In this document: one piece after another, positions 33,472-42,354 of the stretch
Position numbering within the stretch: position 1 is the first letter of the stretch
Layout: the number at the start of each line of letters is the position of its first letter
Assembly (NCBI RefSeq): GCF_023094165.1
Contig: NZ_JALMDK010000022.1
Location: forward strand, 36,654-100,653
Length of the DNA stretch: 64,000 nt
Source of the DNA: Crossiella sp. S99.2
GTDB lineage: Bacteria; Actinomycetota; Actinomycetes; Mycobacteriales; Pseudonocardiaceae
Direction of reading: 5' to 3'
Translations under genes and position numbers: made by a program
Notes under the pieces: model-generated
Database searches by the model: none
What the model saw: the letters and a program-made list of their open reading frames with translations, nothing else
Told to the model about the DNA's origin: nothing

Positions 33472-33747
33472 GGGAACGACTCCGGACCGGGCGAGCGGCT
33501 CAACGCCCTGCCGTGCCGGAGACTCGGCGCCGAAGAAACCCGGGCCAGGGCTAGCTCAGGCTGGCGGCGCGACGCTCTCCCCTGCCGGACACCCGGCACC
33601 AAAGAAACCCGGGCGAGACCAGGGCGGCCAGGCCCGACTCAGACAGGCGACACAACGCCCTCCCCTGCCAGACACCCGGCACCAAAGAAACCCGGGCGAA
33701 GCCGAGGCGGACAGACCCGACTCAGGCTGGCGGCGCGACGCTCTCCC
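33472..33747. repeat. 83-bp tandem repeat array that includes the 3' end of the LacI gene
   Basis: Units start at 33555 (CTCAGGCTGGCGGCGCGACG), 33638 (CTCAGACAGGCGACACAACG) and 33721 (CTCAGGCTGGCGGCGCGACG), exactly 83 bp apart. A more diverged unit occupies 33472-33554. The unit at 33721 overlaps the last 26 coding bases of the LacI gene, so each upstream unit begins with a copy of its C-terminal codons. Each unit also carries ACCCGGCACC-AAAGAAA-CCCGGGC, which can fold as a CCCGG/CCGGG hairpin and may act as a repeated terminator for the LacI gene. Confidence 0.85.
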
Positions 33748-34735
33748 GCTTGACCAGCACCGGCGCGATGGTCCGCCGCTGCTCCACCGTCCCGCCCTCG
33801 CTCACCTGCGCCAGCAACAACCCGAGCGTTTCCCGCGCCACCGCCGCGAAATCAGGCCGCACGGTGGTCAGCGGCGGGATGAAATAGGCAGCCTCGGTCA
33901 CATCGTCGAAGCCGACCACGCTGACCTCCCATGGAACCCGGCGGTTGCGCTCGCTCATCGCGCGCAGCACGCCGAGCGCGAGATGGTCGTTGGCCGCGAA
34001 CACCGCGGTGACCTCGGGCATCCTGGCCAGCATCCGGCCGGCCTGGTAGCCGGCCGCCGCACTCCAGTCCGCGGGCACCACCGGCGGTTCCTCCGCGCCC
34101 ACGGACTCCAGCGCGCGCCGCCAGCCCTGCACCCGCCCCGCGGCGTCGAACCAGTCCGCGGGGCCTGCCACGTGCCACACCGTCTGGTGGCCCACGTCGA
34201 GCAGGTGCTTGGTGGCGGCGTAGGCGCCGGCCGCCTGGTCGACGGTGACCAGTGGGGTGGCGCGGTCCGGGTCGCCGTCCACGGTCACCAGCGGCACCCC
34301 GGCCGGGACCTCGGCGAGGGCGTCGCTGGCCGAGGCCGTCGGGGCGATGACCACGATCCCGGCCACCCGCTGGTCGCGGTGCCGTTCCACCGCGGCCGCG
34401 ATCGAGTCCCGGTCCAGCACCCTGACCCGGCCGACGCTGACCGCGAACCCGGCCTCGCCTGCGGCCTCCTCGAAGGCCGAGAGCAGCGAGGCCGGGCCGT
34501 AGAGCGTGGAGTTCTGCGTGACCACGCCGATGAGCTGCGACTTCCCGGTGACCAGGGCACGCGCCGCCTTGTTCGGCCGGTAGCCCAACTCCTTGATGGC
34601 GGCGCGCACCCGCAGCCTGGTCTGCTCACGCACGTTGGGATGCTCGTTGAGCACCCTGGAGACCGTTTGATGGGAGACACCGGCGAGCCGGGCGACATCG
34701 GTCATCGCGGGGCTGCGCGAGGTCCTGCTGTCCAC
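33722..34735 (-). CDS. LacI-family repressor of arabinose genes (AraR-like)
   Basis: 337 residues. The helix-turn-helix MTDVARLAGVSHQTVSRVLNEHPNV is followed by the effector domain, ending VSVVGFDDVTEAAYFIPPLTTVRPDF. The GTG at 34735 follows GGAG at a good distance; an ATG at 34705 is also possible. It lies between araBDA and the arabinan hydrolases, and three or four GTTAGCGCTAAC-like boxes flank it, one in its own promoter. It therefore probably represses both arms and itself, released by arabinose or a derivative; the ligand is inferred. The last codons are duplicated in the tandem array downstream. Confidence 0.83.
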   Translation of the reverse strand: MDSRTSRSPAMTDVARLAGVSHQTVSRVLNEHPNVREQTRLRVRAAIKELGYRPNKAARALVTGKSQLIGVVTQNSTLYGPASLLSAFEEAAGEAGFAVSVGRVRVLDRDSIAAAVERHRDQRVAGIVVIAPTASASDALAEVPAGVPLVTVDGDPDRATPLVTVDQAAGAYAATKHLLDVGHQTVWHVAGPADWFDAAGRVQGWRRALESVGAEEPPVVPADWSAAAGYQAGRMLARMPEVTAVFAANDHLALGVLRAMSERNRRVPWEVSVVGFDDVTEAAYFIPPLTTVRPDFAAVARETLGLLLAQVSEGGTVEQRRTIAPVLVKRESVAPPA

Positions 34736-34768
34736 AGGCGATCTCCGATCCTCGGTCTTCGACGCCCG

Positions 34769-34784
34769 ATGTTAGCGGTAACAC
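34769..34784. promoter_or_regulatory. Operator in front of the arabinose LacI gene
   Basis: ATGTTAGCGGTAACAC, a near-perfect copy of the GTTAGCGCTAAC word, 34 bases upstream of the GTG. It implies autorepression. Confidence 0.65.
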
Positions 34785-34823
34785 CGATCAGGCGCCCGTC
34801 CGGCACGTCAGGACCATTCTCCC

Positions 34824-35840
34824 CTAACTGGCCGGGTTCGCCCCGCCCCGGGGCACTCCGAGGTCCGGCGTGCCGTCGGACCGCCAGCGCAGCCGTTGCA
34901 CCCGGGTGTGCCGGTTGGGGTCGAACAGCGGGTCGCCGCTGATGTCCCGGTAGTCCCTGGCGTGATAGACGAGCACATCCGCGCCGCCGACCGTGGTGAA
35001 CGAGTTGTGCCCTGGCCCGTACTGGCTGGTGCCCGTGTTGCTGCTGAACACCGGCCCTGGCGATTTGACCCACGACCGCGGGTCGAGCAGGTTCGCGTTC
35101 GCCTCCGCGGTGAGCAGGCCCATGCAGTAGCGGGCGTCGGTGGCGCTGGCGGAGAAGGTCACGAACACCCGGCCGTTGCGGATCAGCACCGCGGGCCCCT
35201 CGTTGACCTTGAAGCCCTGGGTCTCCCAGGACGCCGTGGGCACCGCGATCCGCACCGGCGGGGTGCGCAGCGCCAGTGGCGAGCCCATCTCCGCGAGGTA
35301 CAGGTTGCTGTTGGTGTCGATGCCCGGTTCGCTCTGCGCCCACAGGAAGTACCGCCGGCCGCGGTGCTCGAAGGTGGTCGCGTCCAGGGTGAAGGTGTCC
35401 CAGGCGGTCCGCACCTGCCCGCGCAGCACCCAGCCGGCCGCGCGCGGGTCGGCGCCGGTGGATTCCAGCACGTAGGTGCGGATGCGGAAGGGCTCCTCGG
35501 CGTCGCCCGCGGCGAAGTAGACGTACCACTTCCCGCCAATCCGGTGCAGTTCCGGCGCCCAGATGTGCCCGCCCAGCCTGCCCGAGGCCGGTCGCCGCCA
35601 GATCACCGTCTCCGCCGCCGCGCCCAGACCCTCCACTGTGGACGCACCACGAATGATGATCCGGTCGTACTCGGGCACCGAGCCGGTGAAGTAGTACCGG
35701 CCGCCGACCGGCGGGGTGATGAACGGGTCGGCCCGCTGGCGGATCAGCGGCTGACCGGCGGCGGCCGCACCGGCGCCGAGTGGGAGGGCCGCCAGGGCAC
35801 CGCCCGCCAGCAGCAGGGCACGTCGGTTGAGCGGGCTCAC
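34824..35840 (-). CDS. Secreted GH43 exo-arabinanase / arabinofuranosidase
   Basis: 338 residues. The N-terminus has a signal with a twin-arginine-like NRRALLLAGG and ends near GAAAAGQ. The five-bladed GH43 fold shows its three acidic residues in RADPFITP (base Asp), LDATTFEHRG (Asp) and GFKVNEGPAVL (acid Glu). The pattern is like the GH43 exo-1,5-alpha-L-arabinofuranosidases of Streptomyces (subfamily 26). It releases arabinose from arabinan side chains. The ATG overlaps the GH51 stop by four bases. Confidence 0.85.
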   Translation of the reverse strand: MSPLNRRALLLAGGALAALPLGAGAAAAGQPLIRQRADPFITPPVGGRYYFTGSVPEYDRIIIRGASTVEGLGAAAETVIWRRPASGRLGGHIWAPELHRIGGKWYVYFAAGDAEEPFRIRTYVLESTGADPRAAGWVLRGQVRTAWDTFTLDATTFEHRGRRYFLWAQSEPGIDTNSNLYLAEMGSPLALRTPPVRIAVPTASWETQGFKVNEGPAVLIRNGRVFVTFSASATDARYCMGLLTAEANANLLDPRSWVKSPGPVFSSNTGTSQYGPGHNSFTTVGGADVLVYHARDYRDISGDPLFDPNRHTRVQRLRWRSDGTPDLGVPRGGANPAS

Positions 35841-38320
35841 GACCGGCTCCGATCCTTGATGCGCAGGAAGGTGATGGAGTGGGGCGGGAAGGTGTGGGTG
35901 AAGGAGTTCGACACCCGGACCGCCGAGGTGCGTGGCCGGATCGGTTGACCGGCCTGGGTGTTCAGGTCATCCGGCTTGCCCTGCAGGGTGGTGGCCCTGG
36001 CCATGGGCTGGACCTGGGTGTCGCGCCCCAGGTCCAGCCGCACCCGGGCCGCGTTGTCCTGGGCGTTGACCACCTTGACGATCAGTTCCCCGGCGCCGAG
36101 GTCCCTGGTGACCACCTGACGGAACGGCTCCGCCCGGCGGTCGTCGGTGAACTCGCCCCACCGCTGACCGTCCAGGAACAGCGCGACCTGCCTGCCGCGC
36201 ACTTCCACCCGCAGGTCGTAGGTCCGGCCGGTCTCGATCCTGGTGTCCTTCTCCAGCACCGTGCTCTTGCCGCCGGCCTCGGTCTTCTCCACCGCGGAGC
36301 GGCTGTTGTCCCAGCCGCCGAGGTTCCACCAGTAGAGGTTGCCGGTGTCCTTGACACCAAAGGCGATCAGGAAGCCCTCCTTGCCGGACTGCTTGGTGGC
36401 CTTGAGGTTGAGCGTGTAGTCCCGCCAGGCCGGATTGCCCGCGGTCACCAGGGTGTTCTCCGCGGTGGCGTCGGACTGCAGGTAGCTGCCGTCGGTCACC
36501 GCCCAGCTGCCGCGCCCGGCCGCCTTGGTCCAGCGGGCGTCGGTGCCGGAGAAGTCCTCGGTGAACAGGGTCCGGCCGTCGGCCGCGGTCACCAGGACGT
36601 CGTCGTAGCTCGCCGCGGTGGCCCAGGTGGACAGGCCGATCGCGCCGGTGATCGGCTCCATTGTGGACGGTGTGCCGGAAGCGGTGCTGGGCATCACGTG
36701 GTCGCCCACGTTGGTCATGAACAGCTTCTGCGTCTGGTAACTGGTCGAGCCCCAGGAGGCGTGGTTGTTGAACCAGATCAGGTCCGGCCGCCACTGCACC
36801 GAGTCCTCGTTGGCCAGCAGCGGCGCGTAGGAGGCGAGCTTGACCACGTCGGCGTTGCGCTCCAGGCCGGTCAGGTAGGCGGCCTCCGCGAGGGAGTTGC
36901 GCCACCGGTTGTCCCGCGCGGCGTACTCACCGAGGAAGACCTTGGGACCGTTGCGGTCGTAGCTGTCGTAGCGGTGGTTGTTCGCCAGGAACCACTGCGG
37001 GCTCAGGTAGTAGTGCTCATCCACCAGCCCAACCCCGGCCTCCCGGTTGAGCTGCCAGAGCCGATCGAAGGTGGGGCCGGATTCGACCGGACCCGAGTTG
37101 CCCACCACCGTGATCTCCGGGTGCCTGGCCGCGATCGCCTTGCGGAACTCGGTGAAGTGCGCGAAGTACTCCTCCGGCAGGTTCTCCTCGTTGCCCACCG
37201 CGAGGTGGGTCAGCCGGAACGGCGCCGGGTGGCCCAGCTCGGCGCGCTCGCGGCCCCAGGCAGAGGTGGCGGGGCCGGTGGCGAACTCGATCAGGTCCAG
37301 GGAGTCCTGGATGTGCCGCCGCAACAGTTCCGGGTCCCTGGTGACCTGGTTCTGGCCGCAGCCGGTGACCAGTGCGGGCAGCACCGGCAGCGGCATCGCG
37401 CCGATGTCCTCGGCGAACTGGAAGTACTCGAAGTAGCCCAGGCCGTAGGACTGGTTGTAGCCCCAGAAGTTCCAGTTGGCAGCCCGCTGCTCGACCGGAC
37501 CGATGGTGTCCTTCCACTGGTAGGACCGGCGGCGCTGGTAGTTCGGCGCCTCGTAGCCGTAGTGGCTGCCGGTGTTGACCAGACAGCCGCCAGGGAAGCG
37601 GACGAAACCCGGCTTCAGCGCGGCGATCTTCTCCGCCAGGTCACGGCGCAGCCCGTGGTTTTTATAGGTGTCCCTGGGAAACAGCGACACCATGTCCAGC
37701 CGCAGCGTGCCCGCTCCCCCGCCCTCGACCCGCAGCCGGGCGGTGGTGCTGGTGGCACGGGCGCGGAAGCTGCCGGTGTACTTGGCCCAGCCGTCGCCGC
37801 GGACCTGGATGCGCAGCGGGGTGGCCAGTTCCTTGCCCGCCGGGTCGGTCAGTGCGACCGACAGCGGGGTTCCAGTGGCGGAGTCGGTGCGGGCCCAGAC
37901 CGAGAAGTCGTAGAACTGGTTGTCCCGCAGCGAGATCCCGGTGTTGTAGCCGGAGTTCACCACCCCGGCGGGCAGGCCGAGCTTGAGGTGGCGGCGGTTG
38001 CGCTCGTGGAGTCGGCTGGCATCGTCGACCACCTCGGCCACGCCACCGGTGGGCGCCCAGGAGGTCAGGCCGGTGTAGGCGGCGTTGTCGGCGCGGTCGT
38101 ACTCGAAGGAGCGATTCTGCACCAGTTCGGCGTACAGGCCGCCGTCGGCGGCCCGGTTGATGTCCTCGAAGAAGACGCCGTACATGCTGTCGTCGATGGT
38201 CGCGCCCCGGCCCGCCGGGTTGACGGTCAGGGTGTAATCGGTCTCGGCCGCTGTGCCCGCACCGGGCAGGGCTACCAGCAGGCTCGCCGCGAGGGCGGCG
38301 CAGAGCAACACGCGGGGCAC
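35837..38320 (-). CDS. Secreted GH51 alpha-L-arabinofuranosidase, multidomain
   Basis: 827 residues. A signal peptide (to TAAE) is followed by a start region MYGVFFEDINRAADGGLYAELVQNRSFEYD, a CBM4/9-like insert (FYDFSVWARTDSATGTPL), and the GH51 barrel with HLAVGNEENLPEEYF (acid/base Glu) and KVFLGEYAARD (nucleophile Glu). Near the end is a LamG/DUF1080-like sandwich (TLFTEDFSGTDARWTKAAG) before the C-terminal GH51 sheet. It cuts terminal arabinose from arabinan and arabinoxylan. The gene lies 16 bases after the GH43 gene at 38337 and shares its promoter. Confidence 0.9.
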   Translation of the reverse strand: MPRVLLCAALAASLLVALPGAGTAAETDYTLTVNPAGRGATIDDSMYGVFFEDINRAADGGLYAELVQNRSFEYDRADNAAYTGLTSWAPTGGVAEVVDDASRLHERNRRHLKLGLPAGVVNSGYNTGISLRDNQFYDFSVWARTDSATGTPLSVALTDPAGKELATPLRIQVRGDGWAKYTGSFRARATSTTARLRVEGGGAGTLRLDMVSLFPRDTYKNHGLRRDLAEKIAALKPGFVRFPGGCLVNTGSHYGYEAPNYQRRRSYQWKDTIGPVEQRAANWNFWGYNQSYGLGYFEYFQFAEDIGAMPLPVLPALVTGCGQNQVTRDPELLRRHIQDSLDLIEFATGPATSAWGRERAELGHPAPFRLTHLAVGNEENLPEEYFAHFTEFRKAIAARHPEITVVGNSGPVESGPTFDRLWQLNREAGVGLVDEHYYLSPQWFLANNHRYDSYDRNGPKVFLGEYAARDNRWRNSLAEAAYLTGLERNADVVKLASYAPLLANEDSVQWRPDLIWFNNHASWGSTSYQTQKLFMTNVGDHVMPSTASGTPSTMEPITGAIGLSTWATAASYDDVLVTAADGRTLFTEDFSGTDARWTKAAGRGSWAVTDGSYLQSDATAENTLVTAGNPAWRDYTLNLKATKQSGKEGFLIAFGVKDTGNLYWWNLGGWDNSRSAVEKTEAGGKSTVLEKDTRIETGRTYDLRVEVRGRQVALFLDGQRWGEFTDDRRAEPFRQVVTRDLGAGELIVKVVNAQDNAARVRLDLGRDTQVQPMARATTLQGKPDDLNTQAGQPIRPRTSAVRVSNSFTHTFPPHSITFLRIKDRSRS

Positions 38321-38336
38321 GTGAACTCCTTCGGGC

Positions 38337-39662
38337 TCAAGGGAATGCCGCGCGGACGCGGTCGAGTTCGGCCTTGGTGATCGGCAGCACGGTGCCGTGC
38401 CGCGGACTGCGTGGCAGCGCGTGCCCGGTGGACGGGGTCCAGCGGCCGGAGGCGAGATCGGTGGTCTCGAACGGGAGGTAGCCGCGGCCGCCGAACTCGT
38501 CGATGAACAGGTACCAGCGGCGTTCGGTGTTGGACTTGAACACCGTCGGCCCCTCGCCCTGACTCAGCGCGCCCTTGCCGATGCAGTCGGCGACGAAGCC
38601 GTACCTGGTGGAGCGCAGGTTGGTGGACTTCTCCGCGAGAATGAACTTGCTGCACGGGGTGCTGGACGAGTTGTTCCGCTCGTCCTTGGTGAAGCGGTAG
38701 TAGGTGCCGCCGTCCTTGATCACGGTGGAGTCGATGACCGAGTAGCCGGGGTCCACCCACACCTGGGGCTGGCTGAAGGTGCGGAAGTCCCGGGTGGTGG
38801 CGTAGAGCATCCGGTTGTGCGTGTTGCCGGTGTGCTGCGGATCGTTGGCGGCGTAGAGCTTCGAGGCCCAGAACACCACGTAGGCGCCGATCGCGGTGTC
38901 GTAGTAGGCCTCGGGGGCCCAGGTGTTGCCCGCGGTGTCCGGCGAGACCCGCACGTGCCGCTGCGCGGTCCAGCGCACCAGGTCGGTGGACTCCCACACC
39001 TCGATGTGCTTGCTGCCGTGGCGTTGCGCGGCATCCCAGTTGCCGTTGCCGTGCATGCGCAGGTCGGTGGCGATCAGGTAGAACTTGTCGCCGGCGGGCG
39101 AGCGGATGAGGAACGGGTCCCGCACCCCCTTGTCGCCGAGGGTTGAGGTCAGCACCGGCCGGCCCCGGTTCAGCTCGTCCCAGCGCAACGCGTCGTTCCC
39201 ACGGCTGGCGGCCAGGTAGACCTGCTCGCCGGTGGCGCTGCCCTCGCCGGTGAAGTAGCCGAACAGGTAGCCCTCGTAGGGCGCCTTGGCCGGCAGCGGG
39301 CTGACGGTGACCTCGAAGCGGCGTTTCACCTGCCGGCCATCGCGCCGGACGGTGGCGGTCAGGGCGACCGGGACCGCGGCGGCGCCCTGCGGCGGGCGGG
39401 TCACCTCGCCGGTTTCGGTGATCACGTCGGGCCGGCTGGACTGCCAGCGGACGGTGGCGCCCGCGGCCTCGATGGGCAGGCTGACGTTGCCGCGGAGGTC
39501 CTCGGCGTCCCAGACCGTCAGGGTGTCCGCGGCGGTGGCGAGGGCGCGGGCGGGCGCGGGGTCACCCGGGGCGGCCGCCGCCGCGGGGACGGCAACGGCC
39601 AGCCCGAGGGTCAGGGCCAGGGTGGCGAGCAGGGGGCGGGAGCGAGCAGGGAATACCGGCAT
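38337..39662 (-). CDS. Secreted GH43-family hydrolase with N-terminal Ig-like module
   Basis: 441 residues from ATG 39662, after GGAAG; the in-frame ATG at 39737 lies upstream of the -10 box and is rejected. After the signal peptide comes an Ig-like module (TLTVWDAEDLRGNVSLPIEAAGATVRWQSSRPDVI), then a five-bladed propeller with VRDPFLIRSPAGDKFYLIATDL, YSVIDSTVIKDGGTYYRF and GEGPTVFKSN at the three acidic positions. This is typical of GH43 arabinan- or arabinogalactan-active enzymes; the exact linkage is not visible. It heads the three-gene GH43-GH51-GH43 operon. Confidence 0.82.
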   Translation of the reverse strand: MPVFPARSRPLLATLALTLGLAVAVPAAAAAPGDPAPARALATAADTLTVWDAEDLRGNVSLPIEAAGATVRWQSSRPDVITETGEVTRPPQGAAAVPVALTATVRRDGRQVKRRFEVTVSPLPAKAPYEGYLFGYFTGEGSATGEQVYLAASRGNDALRWDELNRGRPVLTSTLGDKGVRDPFLIRSPAGDKFYLIATDLRMHGNGNWDAAQRHGSKHIEVWESTDLVRWTAQRHVRVSPDTAGNTWAPEAYYDTAIGAYVVFWASKLYAANDPQHTGNTHNRMLYATTRDFRTFSQPQVWVDPGYSVIDSTVIKDGGTYYRFTKDERNNSSSTPCSKFILAEKSTNLRSTRYGFVADCIGKGALSQGEGPTVFKSNTERRWYLFIDEFGGRGYLPFETTDLASGRWTPSTGHALPRSPRHGTVLPITKAELDRVRAAFP

Positions 39663-39706
39663 GACCGTACTTCCATCTCGACAGGGAAGGTGTTCCGGGT
39701 CACAAA

Positions 39707-39745
39707 AGTGAGCGCTAACATAACGAGGGCTCACCACCGTGTCAA
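39707..39745 (-). promoter_or_regulatory. Promoter and operator of the arabinan-hydrolase operon
   Basis: On the minus strand TTGACA (39745-39740), 17 bases, TATGTT (39722-39717). The operator AGTGAGCGCTAACAT (39707-39721) covers the -10 box and start site, matching the boxes at 33200 and 34769. Confidence 0.75.
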
Positions 39746-39786
39746 CGCCGCTACGGTCTGGTAACCCGAAGCTTGACGGACGAGTT

Positions 39787-39798
39787 GTGAGCGCTCAC
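39787..39798. promoter_or_regulatory. Operator of the second sugar importer
   Basis: GTGAGCGCTCAC is a perfect 12-bp palindrome of the same type as the arabinose boxes, 37 bases before the ytfQ-like GTG and about 9 bases after TTGACG (39773). Together with the box at 39707 it makes the divergent region a double control site. Confidence 0.7.
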
Positions 39799-39834
39799 TC
39801 TTGTGGCCCACCAACGGCTCCATCGGAGGAACAC

Positions 39835-40794
39835 GTGCTGAAGAAGATCACGACCGCCGCCAGCGTGGTCCTGTTGAGCGCACTCGCCGCCTGCTCCGGT
39901 GGCCAGTCACCTGCCGGCGCGGGCGGCGCGATCACCATGGGCTTCGCCCAGGTGGGCGCCGAGAGCGGGTGGCGCACCGCGAACACCAAGTCGGTCCAGG
40001 AAGCGGCCAAGGCCGCGGGGATCGAGCTGAAGTTCTCCGACGCGCAGCAGAAGCAGGAGAACCAGCTCAAGGCGATCCGCTCCTACATCCAGCAGAAGGT
40101 CAGCGTGATCGCGTTCAGCCCGGTGGTGGAGACCGGCTGGGACACCGTGCTGCTGGAGGCCAAGCGGGCCAACATCCCGGTGATCCTCACCGACCGCGCC
40201 ATCGACTCCGAGGACGCCTCGCTGTACCGCACCTTCCTCGGCTCGGACTTCGTCGAGGAGGGCCGCAAGGCCGCGGACTGGCTGCTGGCCAACTCCCAGG
40301 GTCAGGTGAACGTGGTCGAACTCCAGGGCACCACCGGCGCCGCGCCCGCCATCGACCGCAAGAAGGGCTTCGCGGAAAAGATCGCCGCCCGCCCGGAGAT
40401 CCAGGTCGTCGCGTCGCAGACCGGTGACTTCACCCGCTCCGGCGGCAAGCAGGTGATGGAGGCGTTCCTGAAGTCCACCCCGAAGATCGACGTGGTGTAC
40501 GCGCACAACGACGACATGGGACTGGGCGCGATCGAGGCGATCAAGGCCGCGGGCAAGGTGCCGGGCAAGGACATCCGGATCATCACCGTGGACGCCGTGC
40601 GTGACGGCATGCAGGCGCTGGCCAACGGTGAGATCAACTTCATCGTGGAGTGCAACCCGTTGCTGGGCAAGCAGTTGATGGAGCTGACCAAGAAGGTGCT
40701 CGCGGGTGAGCAGGTGCCGGCCAGGGTGGTCACCGAGGAGGGCACCTTCACCAGCGAACAGGCCAAGGCCGCGCTGCCCACCCGGCAGTACTGA
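39835..40794 (+). CDS. ytfQ: Sugar-binding lipoprotein (YtfQ-like)
   Basis: 319 residues from the GTG at 39835 after CGGAGGA; the longer frame from 39739 runs through the operator and is rejected. The lipobox is LAAC. The mature text ITMGFAQVGAESGWRTANTKSVQEAA, VVETGWDTVLLEAKRANIPVILTDRAID is characteristic of YtfQ, the galactofuranose-binding protein of E. coli. Here the shared operator and neighbouring GH43/GH51 genes point to arabinofuranose or arabino-oligosaccharides. Furanose preference would fit both. Confidence 0.85.
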   Translation: MLKKITTAASVVLLSALAACSGGQSPAGAGGAITMGFAQVGAESGWRTANTKSVQEAAKAAGIELKFSDAQQKQENQLKAIRSYIQQKVSVIAFSPVVETGWDTVLLEAKRANIPVILTDRAIDSEDASLYRTFLGSDFVEEGRKAADWLLANSQGQVNVVELQGTTGAAPAIDRKKGFAEKIAARPEIQVVASQTGDFTRSGGKQVMEAFLKSTPKIDVVYAHNDDMGLGAIEAIKAAGKVPGKDIRIITVDAVRDGMQALANGEINFIVECNPLLGKQLMELTKKVLAGEQVPARVVTEEGTFTSEQAKAALPTRQY

Positions 40795-40821
40795 CCCCGG
40801 TCCCGCGACGAAGGCGGAGTC

Positions 40822-42354
40822 ATGACCGAGCACAACGCGGTCGTCGAGATGCGCGAGATCTCCCTCGCCTTTCCCGGGGTCAAAGCACTCCAGGACGTCG
40901 ACTTCCGGCTGTTCCCCGGCGAGGTGCACGCGCTGATGGGCGAGAACGGCGCGGGCAAGTCCACTTTGATCAAGACGCTCACTGGCGTGCACGCCCCGGA
41001 TTCCGGCCAGGTCCGCTTCAACGGGACCGTGGTGGCCTTCTCCTCCCCCGCCCAGGCCCAGCAGGCCGGGATCAGCACGGTGTACCAGGAGGTGAACCTG
41101 TGCCCCAATCTCACCGTGGCGGAGAACATCCTGCTCGGCCGGGAACCGCGCCGGTTCGGCCGGATCGACGGCAGGGCGATGCGGGTCCGCGCGGCCGGGC
41201 TGCTGGCCAGGGTCGGGCTGGACATCGACCCGGCCTCCGCGCTGAGCGGCCACCCGATCGCGGTGCGGCAACTGGTCGCCATCACCAGGGCGATCGCGGT
41301 GGACTGCCGGGTGCTGGTGCTGGACGAGCCGACCTCCAGCCTGGACACCGCGGAGGTGGCGGAGCTGTTCCGGATCATCCGGGTGCTCCGTGACGAGGGC
41401 GTGGCCATCCTGTTCGTCTCGCACTTCCTGGACCAGGTCTACGCCATCGCCGACCGGTTGACCGTGCTGCGCAACGGTTGTCTGGTCGGCGAGCACCAGG
41501 CCGCCGAGCTGGACCGGCGCGCGCTGGTCGCGGCGATGCTCGGCCGCGAACTGGGCGTGCTGGCCGAGATCGAGCGCTCCGCCCGGCACGCGCCCTCGAC
41601 CGCGCCCGCCCTGATGCGGGCCGAGGGACTTGGTCGCCGGGGCGCCATCGCGCCGTTCGACCTGGAGATCCGGGCCGGGGAGATCGTCGGACTGGCCGGG
41701 CTGCTCGGTTCCGGCCGCACCGAGCTGGCGCGGCTGCTCGCCGGGGCGGACCGGGCGGACACCGGCCGGTTGCTCGTGGATGGCAAGCCACTGCGGCGTG
41801 GCCCACGAGGCGCGATTGGCGCGGGCATCGGGTTCTGTTCCGAGGACCGCAAGGGCGAGGGCCTGGTCGCCGAGCTCAGTGTCCGGGAGAACCTGATGCT
41901 CGCCCTGCAGGCCGCCCGCGGCTGGACACGTCCGCTGTCCCGCCGGGCGCAGCACGAGCTGGTCGCGAAATACCTTGCCGCGCTGGACATCCGGCCGGCG
42001 AACCCGGACACGCCTGCCGGCTCGCTCTCCGGCGGCAACCAGCAGAAGGTGTTGCTGGCGCGGTGGCTGGTCACCCGGCCCCGGCTGCTCATCCTGGACG
42101 AGCCCACCCGCGGCATCGACGTCGGGGCGAAGGCGCAGATCCAGCAGCTGATCACCGACCTGGCCGCGGCCGGCATGGCGATCCTGTTCATCTCCGCCGA
42201 ACTGGAGGAGGTGGTGCGGCTGGCCGATCGGATCGTGGTGCTGCGGGACCGGCGGGTGCTGGCCGAACTCGGGCACGCCCAGGCCGGGGTCGACGCCGTG
42301 GTCGAGTTGATCGCGGGCGAATCGGCGCCCACGCCGGAAAGGACGGGCTCGTGA
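40822..42354 (+). CDS. ytfR: Sugar ABC transporter ATPase (two cassettes; YtfR-like)
   Basis: 510 residues. First half: Walker A GENGAGKST, VLVLDEPTSSLD. Second half: GLLGSGRTE, signature LSGGNQQKVLLARW, LLILDEPTRGIDVG. It powers the YtfQRT-YjfF importer. It starts 27 bases after the binding protein and overlaps the first permease by four bases. Confidence 0.9.
   Translation: MTEHNAVVEMREISLAFPGVKALQDVDFRLFPGEVHALMGENGAGKSTLIKTLTGVHAPDSGQVRFNGTVVAFSSPAQAQQAGISTVYQEVNLCPNLTVAENILLGREPRRFGRIDGRAMRVRAAGLLARVGLDIDPASALSGHPIAVRQLVAITRAIAVDCRVLVLDEPTSSLDTAEVAELFRIIRVLRDEGVAILFVSHFLDQVYAIADRLTVLRNGCLVGEHQAAELDRRALVAAMLGRELGVLAEIERSARHAPSTAPALMRAEGLGRRGAIAPFDLEIRAGEIVGLAGLLGSGRTELARLLAGADRADTGRLLVDGKPLRRGPRGAIGAGIGFCSEDRKGEGLVAELSVRENLMLALQAARGWTRPLSRRAQHELVAKYLAALDIRPANPDTPAGSLSGGNQQKVLLARWLVTRPRLLILDEPTRGIDVGAKAQIQQLITDLAAAGMAILFISAELEEVVRLADRIVVLRDRRVLAELGHAQAGVDAVVELIAGESAPTPERTGS

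Noticed and set aside
33472..33747. CRISPR or coding repeat protein at the 83-bp array
   Set aside because: The period is constant, but there is no repeat-spacer alternation, and no frame crosses the array with plausible composition (83 is not a multiple of three).
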